Assembly (NCBI GenBank): GCA_018136815.1
Contig: JADDIW010000130.1
Location: 20,610-84,609, forward strand
DNA: 64,000 nucleotides
Source of the DNA: Isochrysis galbana
Lineage: Eukaryota; Haptophyta; Isochrysidales; Isochrysidaceae
Direction of reading: 5' to 3'
Position 1 is the first letter of the stretch, and every line of letters begins with the position of its first letter. The notes under the pieces were generated by a model. That model saw only the letters and a program-made list of their open reading frames with translations, was not told where the DNA came from and searched no databases. The position numbers were made by a program, and so were the translations under genes. Shown here in pieces: positions 42,372-53,835 of the stretch.

Positions 42372-44403
42372 ATGCGGCGGGCATGGCCCCCACGCCGCAC
42401 CGCCGCGCCACCGGCCGCCGCCGCGCTGCCCTCCGCACCCCCCGTGGCTCTGCCTCCCGCGAGCCTCGGCCTCTACTCGCTCTCGGGCAGGACTCTTGGC
42501 TCGGGCGCCACGGCCACCGTGCACCATGCAACGCACTCCGTCTCGCACGCCTCGGTCGCAATCAAGATCCTCTCTTCAACCACCCACGCCCCGCCGGCCG
42601 AGCTACTGGCCTACCGTGCGCTGCCTCCTCACCCCAACATTGTGGGCTTGCTCGAGCACGGCTGCATCGACGGCAAGCCGTACCTCGTGATGGAGGCGTG
42701 CGAGGGCGGCGAACTCTTCGGGCTGGTCGAAGCGCATGGGAGCGTGCCCGAGGCGGTCGTCGCGCGCCTCTTCACAGGAGTCGTTGCCGCCGTCGCCCAC
42801 ATGCACGCGCACGGCGTCGCGCACCGGGACCTGAAGCTCGAGAACCTGCTCGTCGCCGAGGTGGGCGGCAGCTGCGTCAAGCTGTGCGACTTTGGGCTGG
42901 CGCACGTGCATGTTACAGGGGCGCCGGGCCGGAGGGGTGCCGACGGGCTCGGCACGTGCCAGTCACAGGAACTCCTCACGCGCGTGTGCGGCACCAAGAG
43001 CTACGCCGCGCCCGAGGTGTGCCAGCCAGCCGAAGGCCCGTCCGCCCGCATGTCGGACGCCCATCTGCCCGCTCACCCGTGCGGTCCCGCTGGGACGACC
43101 GCCGCTGTGCCCTCGGCAGATCCTCGCCTCGATGCCGTATGACGGCTTCCGGGCCGACGTATGGAGTCTTGGCGTTTGCATCTTCGGAATGGTTGCCGGG
43201 TTCTTCCCGCTCGAGGTGAGCGGGCGGCGTGCATCGCCTGCGCCGCCGCCGGCTGGACCGCGCGGCACCATTCCACGGCCCGGCCGCGCGCCTTCGCCGC
43301 AGGTAGCCCGCAAGGTTGATTGGCGCTTCAACGCGCTATACGAGGCGCAGAAGCAGGGCAAGTCTTCCACGGCAGCTATATACGCCTTCTACTCCCGCGA
43401 ATGCCCCTTCTCATCCGCACTCACCAGCCTGCTCGACGCGATGCTCCAAATCGCGCCGTCCCGCCGTCCGTCCATCTTTGAGGTGGCCGCGTCGCAATGG
43501 ATCATCCAGGCGGTCGGGGGCCGGCCCATGCTCGCGCAGGCTGCTGCCGCCCCGCTCGGCGCACCTGCCCCTGCTTTCGAGTGCGGTCAACGGTCGGCTA
43601 TAGCTAGATGTGGGTGCGAGACCGCCAGCTGCACGCACCGGGTCTCCATCGGCTTGCACCGAGGCACCGCGCCGCCGCCGCCCAACGCCAATGCCGAGGC
43701 GTGCCCCTCATGCTTCGCCGTGGCCGCCGGTTCCTCGAGCTGCTGCGCCACGAGCTGCGCCACGAGCTCCGATCCCGCGCATCCGCGGGGCGAAGGACAG
43801 ACGGTTGCTATGGAAACCTCCGACGCGTGCCTCGATGAGGCCAACGATGTCGGCGACGAGCACGAGCCCATGGATAGGGTAGCTCCCGAGGCGAATCCCT
43901 CGAGTCGCTTGGCCGCTGCACGGGCCGCTGGCGCCATCGCGGCCGAGGCAGTGTGGGCAACAGCGGCTCAGGCCGAGGCAGAAGGGCACACGGCGAGCGA
44001 GCACCACAAACGGGCTCCTCAGCGGGCGGAGCCGTCGCGCGCCGAATCGCCCGCACGGACGACGGGCCCGATTGACGCTGCGCCATCCGCCACGCTGCAT
44101 GCCGAGCCGAGCGTCGAGCCCGAGCGCAAGCGGCCACACTATCGCGGCGCCTACAAGCGTGGCTGCCGGCTCGCGCTCACCGCAGGCGCGGCCGTCGCCA
44201 ACGTCGCTGGAGCGCTCGCCACCGCGCCGACGGGATCGTCGCCGACGGTGCCGCTCGAGCAGCACTTCAAGCCGCAGCCGGCACGGGGCCAGGGAGAAGC
44301 CGGCGGGAAGGAAGGGCGAAACTGCGCCCTCCCATCGCGCCCATCCGTCAACCGGCTGCTTGTGCGCGCCGTTGCAAGCACGATGCAGCCCGCCTCATTT
44401 TGA
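42372..44403 (+). CDS. serine/threonine protein kinase (613 aa, three exons)
   Basis: Exons 42372-43016, 43120-43215 and 43303-44403; the introns (103 and 87 bp) are GT-AG and phase 0. ATG 42372 follows a poly-C leader. All core kinase motifs are present: the glycine loop GRTLGSGATATV, VAIK, HRDLKLENLL, DFGLA and APE. After the first intron come PYDGFRADVWSLGVC and FFPLE. The activation loop has an insert of about 25 residues (VTGAPGRRGADGLG). The substrate-lysine pattern HRDLKLEN and the GVCIFGMVAGFFPLE helix resemble the CAMK/SNF1/CHK1 group. The C-terminal half (about residues 330-613) is Ala/Cys/Pro-rich, probably disordered, and not recognised. The protein is probably a cytosolic or nuclear signalling kinase. 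Long GA/CT repeats fill the 1.1 kb upstream. Confidence 0.85.
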
Positions 44404-45480
44404 GGCCTCGGCTTGCAACCCTGGCCTATGGGTACGACGGGGGCCACGGTGCACCGCCGCTTGCAGGCGCCTAGGCTCTTCGCGCGAGTTCACCGCGCGC
44501 CTCCCCTCAAGCCCCTCGGCTCGGGCAAAGCACACCCCGGGTCCACGGCCACTCTTCAGCAAGCCTTTGTTTACACTATCTTCGCGCTTCCGCGTCTACC
44601 GATCCTTCACCGCTTCATTGCACTACCGCGACCGCGCGCATCTCGCATCTCGAAACCAGCCGTCCGAGCACGCTGTTGTAGGCGTAAGGCAACGGCTCGC
44701 TCGTGTGAGTAGCTCGCGCCACTGCCGACAGGGAGCGCTTCCATCAAGTGGTGCGCCCGACCCCTAATCCGGCATTGCGCACCAATGCTCCTTTTCATGC
44801 TGCTAATCGTAAGCGTGCTCTCCGTAGCTGCAAAAGGAATGGTAGGGCTGGTGTTTCTTTACTTAGTTGACATAGGCGTGCCGGCCCATGCGAGCACCTT
44901 CAACGAAAACCGCTGCCCTCAAGGGACAGGGGAGGGTGGCATTCAAACAAGGGGAGGCGCCCTCACGCTTCCGCATCTAAAAAAATATTTTCACCACATG
45001 TGCGGCGGCTCTGAACCAGTATCTCGTAGCCTCACACGCGCTTCCATTCGCCTTGGCCTTGGCCTTGGTTGAATGAAGAAGAAGCAAAGGGGAAAACACG
45101 AGCGCAGGTGCGAAGCCGTAGGCGAAAGATGGAGGAGGTGGCGGTGGCCAGACTGTGGGGCGTCAAGCAGCTATAGTAGCCTATCCCCTATGTTTGAGAG
45201 AGAGTGTGCGTGAGTGCCATTACTTGTTCTGACAACCCCTTGGCCGCACGACCCCTGCTAGGGCGGTCAAACAGGGTTTTTTTTATTAGGGGTAAAACAA
45301 TGACCATCTCAGGGTTGAGAAAATTTGGGGATTCTTTTCGGTAGACAGTTCCCAATACACCCAACAAGCACATATCTGGGGCCCATTAGGACCAAGACCC
45401 CCCCCCTTGGGCCCCAACAAGAAAACGTAACCAAATTATACTACCAAAGGACGTTAAAGTCGCAAAGGGCCGAAAAGCTG
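44404..45480. other. intergenic after the kinase gene
   Basis: A short hydrophobic frame at 44785-44900 (MLLFMLLIVSVLSVAAKG) has no further support. The rest shows no gene, RNA or repeat that I can identify. Confidence 0.35.
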
Positions 45481-45489
45481 AACTTGAAA

Positions 45490-46190
45490 TCGAGACCGGG
45501 CGCGGTGCGTGCCCGTTTTCGACGATCCATCCGGATGGGGGGGGCGCCAGACACCAAATATACACGGGCCACCCACACAGCCACGCCAATCGGGCGGGCC
45601 GCGCGCCGAAATCTCGTAGAAATCAGCCATCCGTGGAGCCCATTCGACGTTTGACGTCTCCGAGGGAGGCTCTGAGAGCCCGACTTCGAACTGATGCCGG
45701 ACGCGCTGCGCGCCCGTTTTCGACGATCCATCTTGATGGGGGTCCCCGCCTAGATACCAAATCCAAATACACAGGGGACAGGGGCTACCCACACAGCCAC
45801 GCCAATCGGGCGGGCCGCGCGCCGAAATCTCGTAGAAATCAGCCATCCGTGGAGCCCATTCGATGTTCGATGTTTGACGACTCCGAGGGAGGCTCTGAGA
45901 GCCCGACTTCGAACTGATGCCGGACGCGCTGCGCGCCCGTTTTCGACGATCCATCTTGATGGGGGTCCCCGCTAGACACCAAATGCTACACAGGGGCCAC
46001 CCACACCCACACAGCCACGCCAATCGGGCGGGCCGCGCGCCGAAATCTCGTAGAAATCAGCCATCCGTGGAGCCCATTCGATGTTTGACTCAATTTGACG
46101 TCTCCGAGGGAGGCTCTGAGAGCCCGACTTCGAACTGATGCCGGACGCGCTGCGCGCCCGTTTTCGACGATCCATCCGGATGCTGGCGAG
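45490..46190. repeat. satellite, about 200-224 bp unit, 3-4 copies
   Basis: CCCGTTTTCGACGATCCATC starts units near 45512, 45712, 45936 and 46157 (spacings 200, 224 and 221). Each unit also holds CACGCCAATCGGGCGGGCC, CTCGTAGAAATCAGCCATCC and GAGGGAGGCTCTGAGAGCCC. The unit interior varies in length at the segment after CGCTAGACACCAAAT. A minus-strand frame runs through several units but varies in step with the repeat and is not a gene. Confidence 0.9.
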
Positions 46191-46349
46191 GCGAGGCTGC
46201 GAGACTGTAGGGTATGAGTGTTACGAGAGCGAGAGCGACGAGAGCGAGAGCGACGGATGACGACTGACGACAGGACGACGGACAGAGACACCCAGGAAAA
46301 CACCCCGACACTCGCCCCACGACTTTCTTACGTAACTCGACTAAAATCA

Positions 46350-46808
46350 AACCCAAACACTCCGATCAGACAACGGCGGACGACGATCGAAGGGCGATCT
46401 GTCGGCGATCTTGTCTGGAACGGGAATCGCACCATAACGGAAACGAGGGGCAATCTTGCTACGCAGGATTCCAAGAGACGTACCGAATAAGACGAGAGAA
46501 GTGCGATGTGCCTAAGGGGGAGATACGAAGAGGTCGCAAATTAAATCTGATTGCCCCCAAAAGCAGATGAAGAAACGCAGGGGAGATAGCAAATTAAACC
46601 TATTTGCGAGGCGCCTGGGAGGAAGAAAGTTGGGCAAACTTCCCTTCTCTTTCGAGAGAAAGAGAGAGGGCGCTCCACAACCCACGATCCCATGCATCCA
46701 AGCGAAGCTTTTGACCGAGAACGAGAGAAAGCAGAGAATTATAACGGTAATTGCCGAATGACGAAGAGAAGAGCGAAGCCTAACGAGTGTCGACTCGCGA
46801 ATGCGACA
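46350..46808. repeat. 455-bp dispersed repeat, second copy (partner 38470-38925)
   Basis: Matches the first copy with scattered substitutions and small gaps. It is not followed by a gag start here. The upstream part of the region is CGAGAGCGACGAGAGCGAG simple repeat. Confidence 0.65.
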
Positions 46809-46955
46809 AGGCAACCCTAACTAATAATTAAAAAGTCCCTATTTGACCGCCCAACCAACTTACGCCCAAGTATAACGTACGCCAAGTGCCACGTGCCAAT
46901 CGTCCGATGGCACGCCGTAGACTTTCATTAGTACAAAGCCTTTTCCAACCTGTAA

Positions 46956-47826
46956 AATAAAATAATCAATGTTATATCCTAGCCAACCCCACTAGCTAAT
47001 TGGACACAACTTTTCCGTCCCGGAATCCCGCCATGCCTGACGAGCCAGGTGTCCGAGTGATACCGGGGGGTGGGGGCACTGCCCCCTCCCCTCGATATTT
47101 GTCCTCCCCCCAGTGCACGCACCGACCCCGCGCACCCCAGCGCGTCCTCTCCTCGAGTCCACGCTGGGGGAAAACCCCTTTCGGGTAAAAGCAACGCGGG
47201 GGGGGGGGGGCACTCGTGAGATAGGGGCCCAGAAGCGCTAATCTCCCTCGCTAGTGCGAGTGGCCACGGCGAGCCGCGGCCCTTCCCTCCTGGCTCTGGC
47301 GCCCCCGTCTTCTCTTACCCAAACGGGGCGAGAAGACACGTTACTGCCGGAGGGGAGAGCTGCCGCTCCCCCCTCCCCTCCCTCTTCCCTTTTCCTCCTC
47401 TCTTCCCTGCGGCGGGGGCCCATGGCGCGCGCCTGCGGCCCCTCGCTCAGGTCCCCAGATGGCCTGCAGGACCTGGGAGCACAGCTCAGGGGGCAGGTGA
47501 GGCTGGGGCATGGCCCTGGCCCCTCCTGCCTCTCCCTCGCTGGCGCTCCGCGGCCCTGCGGGTCGACTGGAGCTGGCTGGGGGGTCCTGAACAGGGGGGC
47601 CCAGGGGGAGGAGGGGCTGGTCAGAGGAATGGGCAGGCCACGACGGGCCAGGGCGGGCGAGTCAGGCGGGCCTTTAGGGAGAGGAATGGGTCAGCAGGGC
47701 TGTGTGCTCCTGGCAGGCCATCAGGCGTGCCAGGAGAGTGGGTGGATCCTCCCCCATGGCAGGGGAGGAGTGGAGAGAGAGGGGGGCTCGTGCCCCCCCA
47801 TGGGCGAACTAAGTATAAACTTAGTT
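46956..47826 (-). mobile_element. retroposon flanked by an 18-bp target duplication
   Basis: GCCTTTTCCAACCTGTAA occurs exactly at 46938-46955 and again at 47827-47844. The 871 bp between them begin AATAAAATAATCAATG and include the 500-bp repeat shared with 32104-32608. Seen on the minus strand the AT-rich tract lies at the 3' end, like the tail of a LINE-mobilised retroposon, and an 18-bp duplication fits target-primed insertion. No protein is encoded. The 3' half (47455-47810) is GC-rich sequence absent from the other copy. Confidence 0.65.
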
Positions 47827-47844
47827 GCCTTTTCCAACCTGTAA

Positions 47845-48481
47845 TAACGACAAGACAATCGATCATCATTGAACCTCCCCCCAGCCACACCCCTACTCGG
47901 TTCATTGCCCCGGTTCCTCGCAATCACTCATCCATGCCCCACGCCACGGCCCAACGACACGTCTCACGCTGCCTTCCGCTCTTCCGACACTTGGTACTCA
48001 GCCGGCGGGGCGGTTGGCATGCGCCGGGATGCCTCGCCACTCGGTCCATGACGAACGCCGGCCCGCAATCTTCGATCAAGCATGGGCCACACAATGAGGC
48101 AAAAGTGTCACACGCATAGGCTGATGGTCGCGATGTTCCACCGTATCTCTATCGCGCCGGGCAGGTCCTTCCGTCACATTGCCTTGCTCGAATGCTCTTG
48201 CCCATCGTTGAGCCGCTTGAACAGCGGCAACCCACGCCCAAACACGTTCGTGAAGATCGTCCGGCCCGCGCCCGATTCGAGTGACACGACGCGTGCAGCC
48301 CTTCCTCGGCCGCACGTAGGAGCCAAGCCGCGGGTGGAGTCAGCGACCATCGCTTGCTCACCTTCAACGTTCCGTATGGATGCTACTTGTGTCCTCGCGG
48401 CATTGGTGCGACGACCTCTTGGCACTTTATCGAGTTGCTTGGCCGCTAGATCCCTATCAACCGACTGCATTTGAGGCCGGG
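47845..48481. other. intergenic downstream of the LRR gene
   Basis: Open minus-strand frame at 48174-48474 (GRGRAARVVSLESGAG, FGRGLPLFKRLNDG) without a recognised domain. It may be 3' untranslated sequence of the HET-like/LRR gene. Nothing else is supported. Confidence 0.35.
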
Positions 48482-51400
48482 TCATTTTAGTTTGAGGACC
48501 TTCCCAGCCGCTGCGCACACCGAGCCTAGTTTCTCAAGCGCCTCGTCGCTCATGTCGTTCTTGCCCAGGTGGAGCTCCTGCATTGGGTGCGGCGCAGGCC
48601 GGTGGGACCGAGTGCAATCGTGGCGTTCCGCCAAAGGGGAGGGCGTGGTGCGCGGCCAGAATTGGGCGGACAGGGCGGATAGTGGGGTGAATGAGTGGCG
48701 AAATATCCCATCGGGATGGGTAAGGGCAAGGTGACGCCGCGATGGGAGAGAAGCCGCGGGCTGCGTCGCCGAAAGCGGGGAGGGCATCCCTCACTGCCGA
48801 ACGAAAGCTGGCGCCGCGGCCCCACATCAGGAGCAATAGAATGGGGGGAGGGGGGGGGGCAGCACGCGCGCCTTCAGGGTCGGGGAGTGGGGGACGACGG
48901 CGGCAAGCGCGTTACACCCATGGTCGGTGATGGCATTCTCTTTGAGATAGAGATACTTGAGGCTGGAGGCGCTCGGCAAGGCATTGGCGATGGCCTCAAC
49001 ACCCTCGTCACCAATCCTGGGGCGAGGAGCACGGGTCGAGCGGTGAGGAGAGCAGCCTGCGGGGGTTCAGCCTGATGCCAACGCGAGCAAGGTAGTCGCA
49101 CGGTCTGCTCGAGGGCGGAGGACTCGGCGCCAGAGGTGCTCACTTATTGTTGTTTAGGCGGAGCTCCTTGAGGAGCGGCGCGGAGAGCAAGGCGGATGCC
49201 AACGCAATGGCGCCCTTGTCGCCGATGCGATTGCGCTCGAGGTCTACTTCACGAAGCAGTGGAGCACATTCGAGCAACTCGGCGAGAGCGGTGGCCCCCT
49301 TGCCACCGATCTTGTTGCCGCAGAGGTTAAGGACTTCCAGGCGCGGAACGGCACCGGCACTCAGCACCTGCACCACCAGGCGGCGCGGCTGGGTGCACGG
49401 GGGCCAGCACAGGCAAGGCGGCGGCTCGCCGCGCCGCGATGGGGTCGGCCGCGAGCGCCGTCTACACCCCTTACACGCCCGCCGCGTTGTGCGCGCACCT
49501 TGGCAATGCCCATCGCCTCCTCGTCTCCCCAGCCAAGACAGTCGTACCACAAGTAGGAGCATGACGCAAACCTGCCGCACCACGGAGTGGGGGATGGGAG
49601 AGGGCCGAAGGGGAGTGCCGAGTAACACATGAGGCTCCGGGCTGGTGGACGCGGCACCGCCTCACCGCTCTATGAACCCGGCGCGGTAGAGGGTCGCGAC
49701 GCGCTTGCGGTCGGACGCCTTGGCGAAGTGCTTTTTCTCGAGCGCCGCGTCGAAGTCGTCCGGCGTGAGAGAGACGGTGCGCTTCTTCAGGGAACATTTC
49801 ACCATCTGCAGAGGAAGAGCAAGCGGCGAGGAAGGGGAGTTGAGGGCGGTCGGCGGGCAGCCGGGGGGGGGGGGGGGGGGGGGGGAGATGGCGGTGGGGA
49901 GGGGCGCCACTGCGGGCCGGCGGCGGACCAGCGCGAAAAGGCCCATCTTGGCGTCGCCCGTGTCGCGGCCCAAGTCTACAATAAGTTTCGAGTTCTTCAC
50001 CATCAGCGCCCACTGGATCTCGCAGAAGCACCAGCCGCGCTCGAGGTAGGCCGCGGTGTTTGCTGACGGCGTAAATCTAGCGTGGTGCACGTGGTGGGGT
50101 TTGGGTGAGCGGGCGAGCGAGAGGAGCAGTGCGGTACGAGGGGCGGCCGGAGAGGGCGGACGGGCCGGAGGCAGGCTCACCTCTCGGGGTCGGCATACTC
50201 CGGTGCGAGCGTAGAGAGCATGAAGACGCGTGTCTTGGCGTGCGAATACATGGTTGCGAGCGAGCCGAGGGCGGTGATGTAGAGCTGCTCCTCCGAGGTA
50301 TAGCGGCCCAGCGCCCCATCCGGGTAGCCTTTCAGGCTGGGCTCCCAGGAATAGAGCTTGGGCTGCGGCTGGCCGTCGGCGTCGCGGCAGGCCTGTGTGC
50401 GCGCGGCGAGGGCAAGGGTTGGCACGAGCGCGCCGAGTGGGGAGAGGGGCGCGGAGGGAGGGCACCTGGTGGATGCAGCAGAAGTCGATGAAGACAGCGA
50501 GGGTGGCCGTCTCGCCACCCTCCTCGAGGACGAGCTTGAGGCTGCGAGCGAGCTTGCGCAGGTGGTGACCCTGCAGGGCGGGGACGTGGCAAGGCCGGCG
50601 TGGGTCGAGCAGGGTCAGCAGACAGGGCGCTGCGCGCACGCACGGCGCGTGGGCGGCGGGCCACCTCTGGGTCTGGGTGGGTCGCCGTCGCCCAGATGTG
50701 GGAGACGCACACGATCGGTAAGCCGCGGTCACGGCTGTTGAGGCCAGTAACCGCCTGGATCTCACTCAGGGTCAAGAAGGCCTGGTGCAGTATGGGGGGG
50801 AGGAAGAGGGTTGATCGGAGGGGGGGGGGGGTGGGGGGGGGTGGGGGGGGGGGGGGAGGTTGAGAGTCCATGCGGCGAGTCGAATGGGCTGGTGCGGGAC
50901 CGGGGGCACATGCACGCACCTCTGGCGGCAGTGACTGTCGTGGGCCCAGCACGCCGCCCCCGGCTTGGAACTCCACAATCCATTGCGCTGAAAGGAGCGC
51001 AATGGCGCCCGACTCCAGAACGGACGACATCTCGCCGCCGCCGCGTTCCGCCCACGTGCGGCGAGCCTTGTCGGTGACGGTCGTCGAGCGGTCTGGCGGC
51101 ATGTGCGGCGGGCCAGGCTTCCGGATGGTGCCCAGCGCAGCTCCACCGTTGGGTTTGCCGCGCACGGAGCGGTCGCGCACGGGCGAGATGCCATCATCAG
51201 GGCTAGGGCCACCTAGTGGGATGGGGGGGGGGGGGGGGGGGGGGAGTTGACGAGGGCGCTCGGGCAGGGGTAAGGAGCGGGAGGGGTCCGGCCGGCAGAA
51301 GGCTGGATGTGGCGGGTGAGCGGCGCACCTCGCCGCGACTTGAACATTCTACCAGCCACCCCCGATCCCGACGCCAGCTGCTTCGCGGCAAGGGACGCAG

Positions 51401-51852
51401 AGACGGACGTTTCTTGCCCTGCTTGCGCAAGGATATCGTTTAGAAGATCGTCGCTCGAAATGTTGCGATCAGCAGGGAGCTCGACCACGTTTTGCATCGC
51501 CTGAAGAGGGCGGGCAACAAGGTCGGCAGGCGGCGGCGTCCACGCAGAGATGACGCACGACGGCGCAGATAGGGTTAGCCGGGGCGCCACGCCAACGGCG
51601 TTTGCCGCTTCTCCCTCGCGCCGCCCTCCCGCGCCCCCGCCACCCCGGACTCTGCCCGCACAACCAGCCCATCCCCGCCGATTGCTGCCCCACACTGACC
51701 GAGTCCTTCTTGCTGGATGCAGACGATCCCCTCTTGGCCGACTGTCCCGAGTTGGGCGCCTGATCGAGCTCAGGCTCCGACTTGACAAAGGTAATGGGCC
51801 CAACGGGAGGCGGCTCTCCGTGCTCCCCTGACTCGTGGTGGAAGGCGTCAAC
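48482..51852 (-). CDS. HET-like (SHxW/HPDPxG) N-terminal region fused to leucine-rich repeats, 12 exons, 5' partial
   Basis: Minus-strand exons, from 5': 51852-51700, 51500-51329, 51212-50920, 50781-50665, 50570-50466, 50392-50181, 50076-49929, 49805-49666, 49571-49499, 49367-49144, 49016-48872, 48577-48482. Reading phases agree at all eleven junctions, giving 625 residues; the first exon has no ATG, so a start exon lies beyond 51852. Exons 4-5 give VCVSHIWATATHPDPEGHHL and FIDFCCIHQ; exons 6-7 give MYSHAKTRVFML and YLERGWCFCEIQWALM. This resembles a protist family with SHxW...HPDPxG, D(F/Y)CC(x)xQ and RGWCxxE, distantly like fungal HET domains. Exons 9-12 encode ribonuclease-inhibitor-type LRRs (LEVLNLCGNKIG, LREVDLERNRIG, LKELRLNNNKIG, LKYLYLKENAIT, ELHLGKNDMS), ending KVLKLK. 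The order recalls NOD-like receptors but no nucleotide-binding domain is seen; immune function is speculative. The last intron uses a GC donor. Confidence 0.75.
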
Positions 51853-51879
51853 CTTGGAGGAGAGGCAGCCGCCTCCTCC

Positions 51880-52300
51880 CCTCAAGCGGAAGAAGAGGCG
51901 AGGGAGGGGTGGGTGTGGGAGTGTGGGGGAGGGGGGGCGGAGAGGGACGGTGAGGAGGAGAGGGAGAGGGAAGGGGAGAGGGAGGGGGGCAAGGAGGGGG
52001 AGAGGGAGAGGAAAGAGGGGAAGGGGAAGGAGGGGTGGGAGGGAAAGAGGGAGGGAGAAGGGGAGAAGAAGAAGGAGAAGAAGAAGGAGAGCGGGGAGGA
52101 GCTCGAGGGCGAGAGAGAGAGAGGGAGCGAGGGAGAGAGAGGGAGAGAAGGGTGGGGGGCGGTGGAGGGGGAGGGGAGGGTGCGCTCGGTGTCTGAGGGG
52201 GAGCGGAGGGAGGCGGAGGGGAGGCGGAGGAGCAGCATGGGAGGGACAGGAGGGGAAGGGGGAGGGGGGAAGTGGGGGGAGGGGAGAGAGAGGGAGAGAG

Positions 52301-52343
<43 letters not shown>

Positions 52344-52493
52344 AGAAGAGAGGAGAGAATGGGGAGAGAGGGAAAGAAAGGGGATGAATATGAGAGAAGA
52401 GAGAGTCGAGTTCAAGGGAAAAGGAGAGTCCATTTCTCTGGCAAGAGGGAAGAGAAGAGAGTGAGAGAAAGAGAGAGAAACAGTAGAGAGAGG

Positions 52494-52524
<31 letters not shown>

Positions 52525-53045
52525 GAGTGAAGGAGAGGAGGGGAAACGCCGGGAGAGAGGGAAAGAGAGAGAACCGTAGTGAGCGCCCAGGAGGGGATGA
52601 AGATATGTATATCTCCGTGATGGGTAGTTAGTAATTCTGCGATGGTGGGAGAGTAATGGGGAAGAGACGCCGAGGAGAAGGAGAGAGGAGGAGAGAGAGA
52701 GGGAGAGAGAACGAGAGAGAGAAGTGGGGTGGGGAAGAAAAGAAAAGACAGGGCCGAGGATAGAGATGTGTGGGTGAGGGTCAGCCCCTCCCTCTCCTCT
52801 CCTTTTCCCATGTGCGAAGAACGGGGGAGAGAGAGAGAGAGAGAGACAGAAGAGAGAGAGAGGAGAGAAGAGAGTGAGGAGAGAGGAGAGAGGCGAGAGG
52901 AGAGAGAGAGAGAGGAGATAGGATAGAGAAGAGAGAAGAGAGAAGAGAGAAGAGAGAAGAGAGAAGAGAAAGAGGAGAGAGGCGAGAGAGAGGCGAGAGA
53001 CGAGAGAGAGAGTTAGAGAGAAGAGAGAGAGAGAGCCGTTCCACC
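51880..53045. repeat. polypurine (GA/GGA) region upstream of the HET-like/LRR gene
   Basis: About 1.1 kb of GA-rich sequence, with a near-pure GA run at 52294-52338. On the coding (minus) strand of the adjacent gene this is CT-rich. Frames in it code only Arg/Glu or Ser/Leu repeats. Near 52590-52640 there is a 50-bp non-repetitive gap. Confidence 0.85.
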
Positions 53046-53061
53046 GCGCCCTTTGGTGCGG

Positions 53062-53180
53062 TTCTAACTTCTACCGGCGGCCACTAACTTCTACCGGCGG
53101 CCACTAACTTCTACCGGCGGCCACTAACTTCTACCGGCGGCCACTAACTTCTACCGGCGGCCACTAACTTCTACCGGCGG
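53062..53180. repeat. six tandem copies of a 20-bp unit
   Basis: The unit TAACTTCTACCGGCGGCCAC is repeated six times without change, apart from the outer edges. It directly follows the GA tract. Confidence 0.97.
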
Positions 53181-53835
53181 CAACGCGCTCAACGCGCCGC
53201 CCACCGATCCGTTTCGAGTTTAAGTACTAATACGTCGATGAAGACCTCCGCGTACGGCCTGATCAAGGTTTCACCAGTCTGTGTTACAAAACGTAAAACG
53301 TCGGGGGGGTTCAACGGGAAAAAAAAGGTTCGCGCAACGCGCAACATTGGGGTCGGGGGTGACGAATTGTGAACGACCCATTGTGGTTATGATATATGAT
53401 ACGGTGTGAGGGTGTCGCATTCGCGATCGACCTCGTTCGCGCCCGTCGACTTTACTCGTTAGTCGTTCTACTCGCCACTCGCCACTCGTTACTCGTAAGT
53501 AACTCGTTACTCGCTCCTTGCCTGGTTGCGCCTCCTTGTAGCCTGTGCATCCTGATTCCCAAGCCTGGTCCTTGTGCTTTGCGATCGCCTGGGTCCCTCC
53601 TTGCCCTCGTTCTCCCCCGCGCTCGTCCTCGTTCTCGTCGCAGGTGTTCGCCGTTGTGGGTTTTCCCCTAGCGGTTAGCGGTTACGGTAGAAGGGGCGCA
53701 ACGAAGACTACCGGTAGCTTTAAAGACAACGACTTCGCAGTGTTGGAACTAGGTCATATTAGCATCTTGAATTTTGTGTGTGTGCCCAGACATCTTGTAT
53801 AGTCACTATCTAATAGTCCCGCAGCTTGAAATCTA
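53181..53835. other. non-coding repeat-like DNA
   Basis: GAGGGTGTCGCATTCGCGAT near 53407 is the reverse complement of the end of the 455-bp repeat (38900), so a diverged relic may lie here. ACTCGCCACTCG words near 53470 are also found near 21250. No gene. Confidence 0.35.

Noticed and set aside
44785-45072. Hydrophobic open frame MLLFMLLIVSVL...
   Set aside because: Only one hydrophobic stretch, then low-quality sequence; no homologous copy in the window and no flanking gene signals.
45454-46023. Minus-strand 189-codon frame through the satellite
   Set aside because: It reads through successive satellite units and shifts frame with the unit length; no unit encodes a conserved protein.
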